A stretch of 64,000 nt of DNA. It comes from Zygnema cylindricum. Lineage: Eukaryota > Streptophyta > Zygnematophyceae > Zygnematales > Zygnemataceae. The notes below the pieces were generated by a model, which made no database searches, was not told the origin of the DNA, and worked only from the letters and a program-made list of their open reading frames with translations. The stretch's first letter is position 1. Every line of letters starts with the position of its first letter. A program made the position numbers and the translations under genes. The stretch spans positions 142,600-206,599 of the forward strand of contig JBBHKE010001841.1 in assembly GCA_037447655.1 (NCBI GenBank), read 5' to 3'. This document shows positions 63,126 to 64,000 of the stretch, in pieces.

Positions 63126-64000
63126 TCAATAAGGCATGGGGGGTCGATTTTTATAAAAATAAAAAGGAGGGGGGTGGAGGGAAGGGTAGATGTGTTTCTG
63201 TCCCTTAGAATTTTTTTATTTTTTTTAAACACAAAAAATCCTTGGTCCTTCAAAAAAGTTACCGGGAAATTTATCGACAAGTTACGGAAAATGGATATAT
63301 TTTTTGAAACTCTTACCTGTTTGTAATGTATATTCTTCCTCTGAACCTTATGTTAACTTTTCTTTTTCTTAAATCCGCTGAGATCCCCCATTTTTTTTTT
63401 TTTTAATTTATATATATATATATATATATGTTTTTTTTTTTTTTTTTTTTTTTTTTATTATTATTTATTAATTAGTTATTTGTTATTTATTAATTATTAA
63501 ATATTTATCAATTTATTTTTATTCTGGTTTTTTTTTGTTTTTCGCCTATGGTCTCTTTGTGATTTGTTTTTTCCATTTTTTGTTATTTTTGTCCTTTTTA
63601 TAATTCTTGTCCTTATATGATTTTGTTCCTTTTTTCATTTTTTGTTCTTATCCTTTTTTACCTTTTTGTCTTTTGCTTTTTTTTAAAGATTCTTATCTTT
63701 TCTATGATTGTTGTCCTCCTCCTCCTCCCCCTCCTCCTCCCCCTCCCCTTCCTCTTTTTCACCATTCTTGCCCTTTTCATAACCCCCTCCCGTTTTACTC
63801 CTCTTGTCCCTTTTTTGTCCTTTCTAATTTGTCTTTTTGTGCAATTACAGCTTGCATGAAAGAGAGCTCATTATTCTTACCCTTTTTTTACGATTCTCGT
63901 CCTTTTCATATTTTCTCGTCCTTTTTCACACTTCATGTCCTTTTTCCTATTCTTATCCTTCCTTCCTTCCTTCCTTCCTTCCTTCCTTCCTTCCTTCCTT
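63126..64000. repeat. T-rich, TA, CTC and CCTT simple repeats
   Basis: TA repeat 63407-63430, T-run 63431-63456, CCTCCTCCC at 63714-63750, TCCTTTTT-type repeats, and a pure (CCTT)n run from 63957 to the window end. No gene seen. Confidence 0.85.

Overview
The window looks like repeat-rich nuclear DNA from a eukaryote, most likely a green plant or streptophyte-type organism. Nearly everything recognisable between 600 and 54100 is Ty1/copia LTR retrotransposon, mostly decayed and inserted one inside another. Support for the green lineage is indirect: the commonest primer-binding site, GGTTATGGGCCCACC, fits the anticodon-side half of a plant-type initiator tRNA-Met as I recall it, and the LTRs carry G-boxes (CACGTG) and clusters of GTAC. 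No rRNA, CRISPR, operon or bacterial feature is present, and I see no convincing functional host gene apart from one weak spliced-gene candidate near 56.5-58.7 kb.

Layout. Letters are my own labels. 18-604 is an LTR (Y) and leader of an unrelated LTR element, cut by copia element A (605-8185), which carries a solo LTR S1 (5538-6811, target duplication GTTGC). From 8521 to 41155 lies one old minus-strand copia element, E, blown apart by insertions: D (9046-26844, plus strand) sits in its RNase H region; C (12825-24629, duplication GAAAT) sits in D; B (13317-18917, duplication TCACC) sits in the 5' LTR of C. E also holds a solo LTR M (28273-29241, duplication GAAAG), a short non-autonomous element F (30713-35417, minus, duplication AAGAC) and a gag-only element G (35592-38993, plus). 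A miniature LTR element (TRIM, 30881-31392, duplication AGTTC) is inserted in the 3' LTR of F. 41156-42030 holds further copia fragments, 42040-43230 is AT-rich then CT-rich filler, and 43244-44440 holds another Y-type LTR and the start of element X on the minus strand. 45427-54110 is a truncated element K whose LTR contains element I (45649-52860), whose own 5' LTR contains solo LTR J (45740-46689, duplication ATACT).

From 54.1 kb on the character changes: diverged repeats of about 500 bp with short inverted ends, a possible two-exon gene, then long polypyrimidine, polypurine, TA and minisatellite tracts around one more truncated copia piece, L (61271-62888).

How the parts work together. 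The full-size copies follow the copia order gag, protease, integrase, reverse transcriptase, RNase H, but the A, B, C, D, E and I polyproteins are broken by stops and frameshifts. F (intact gag plus a shrunken pol remnant) and G (gag only, nearly identical LTRs) have clean reading frames and look like recently mobile non-autonomous copies that would need enzymes from elsewhere. Three features recur: the gag start codon lies inside the LTR and the primer-binding site is itself translated; most copia LTRs carry an antisense tRNA-like module; and a covarying palindrome abuts the TATA box. The TRIM carries a complete 73-nt tRNA cloverleaf with intact internal Pol III boxes in its LTR, which I regard as the most unusual object here.
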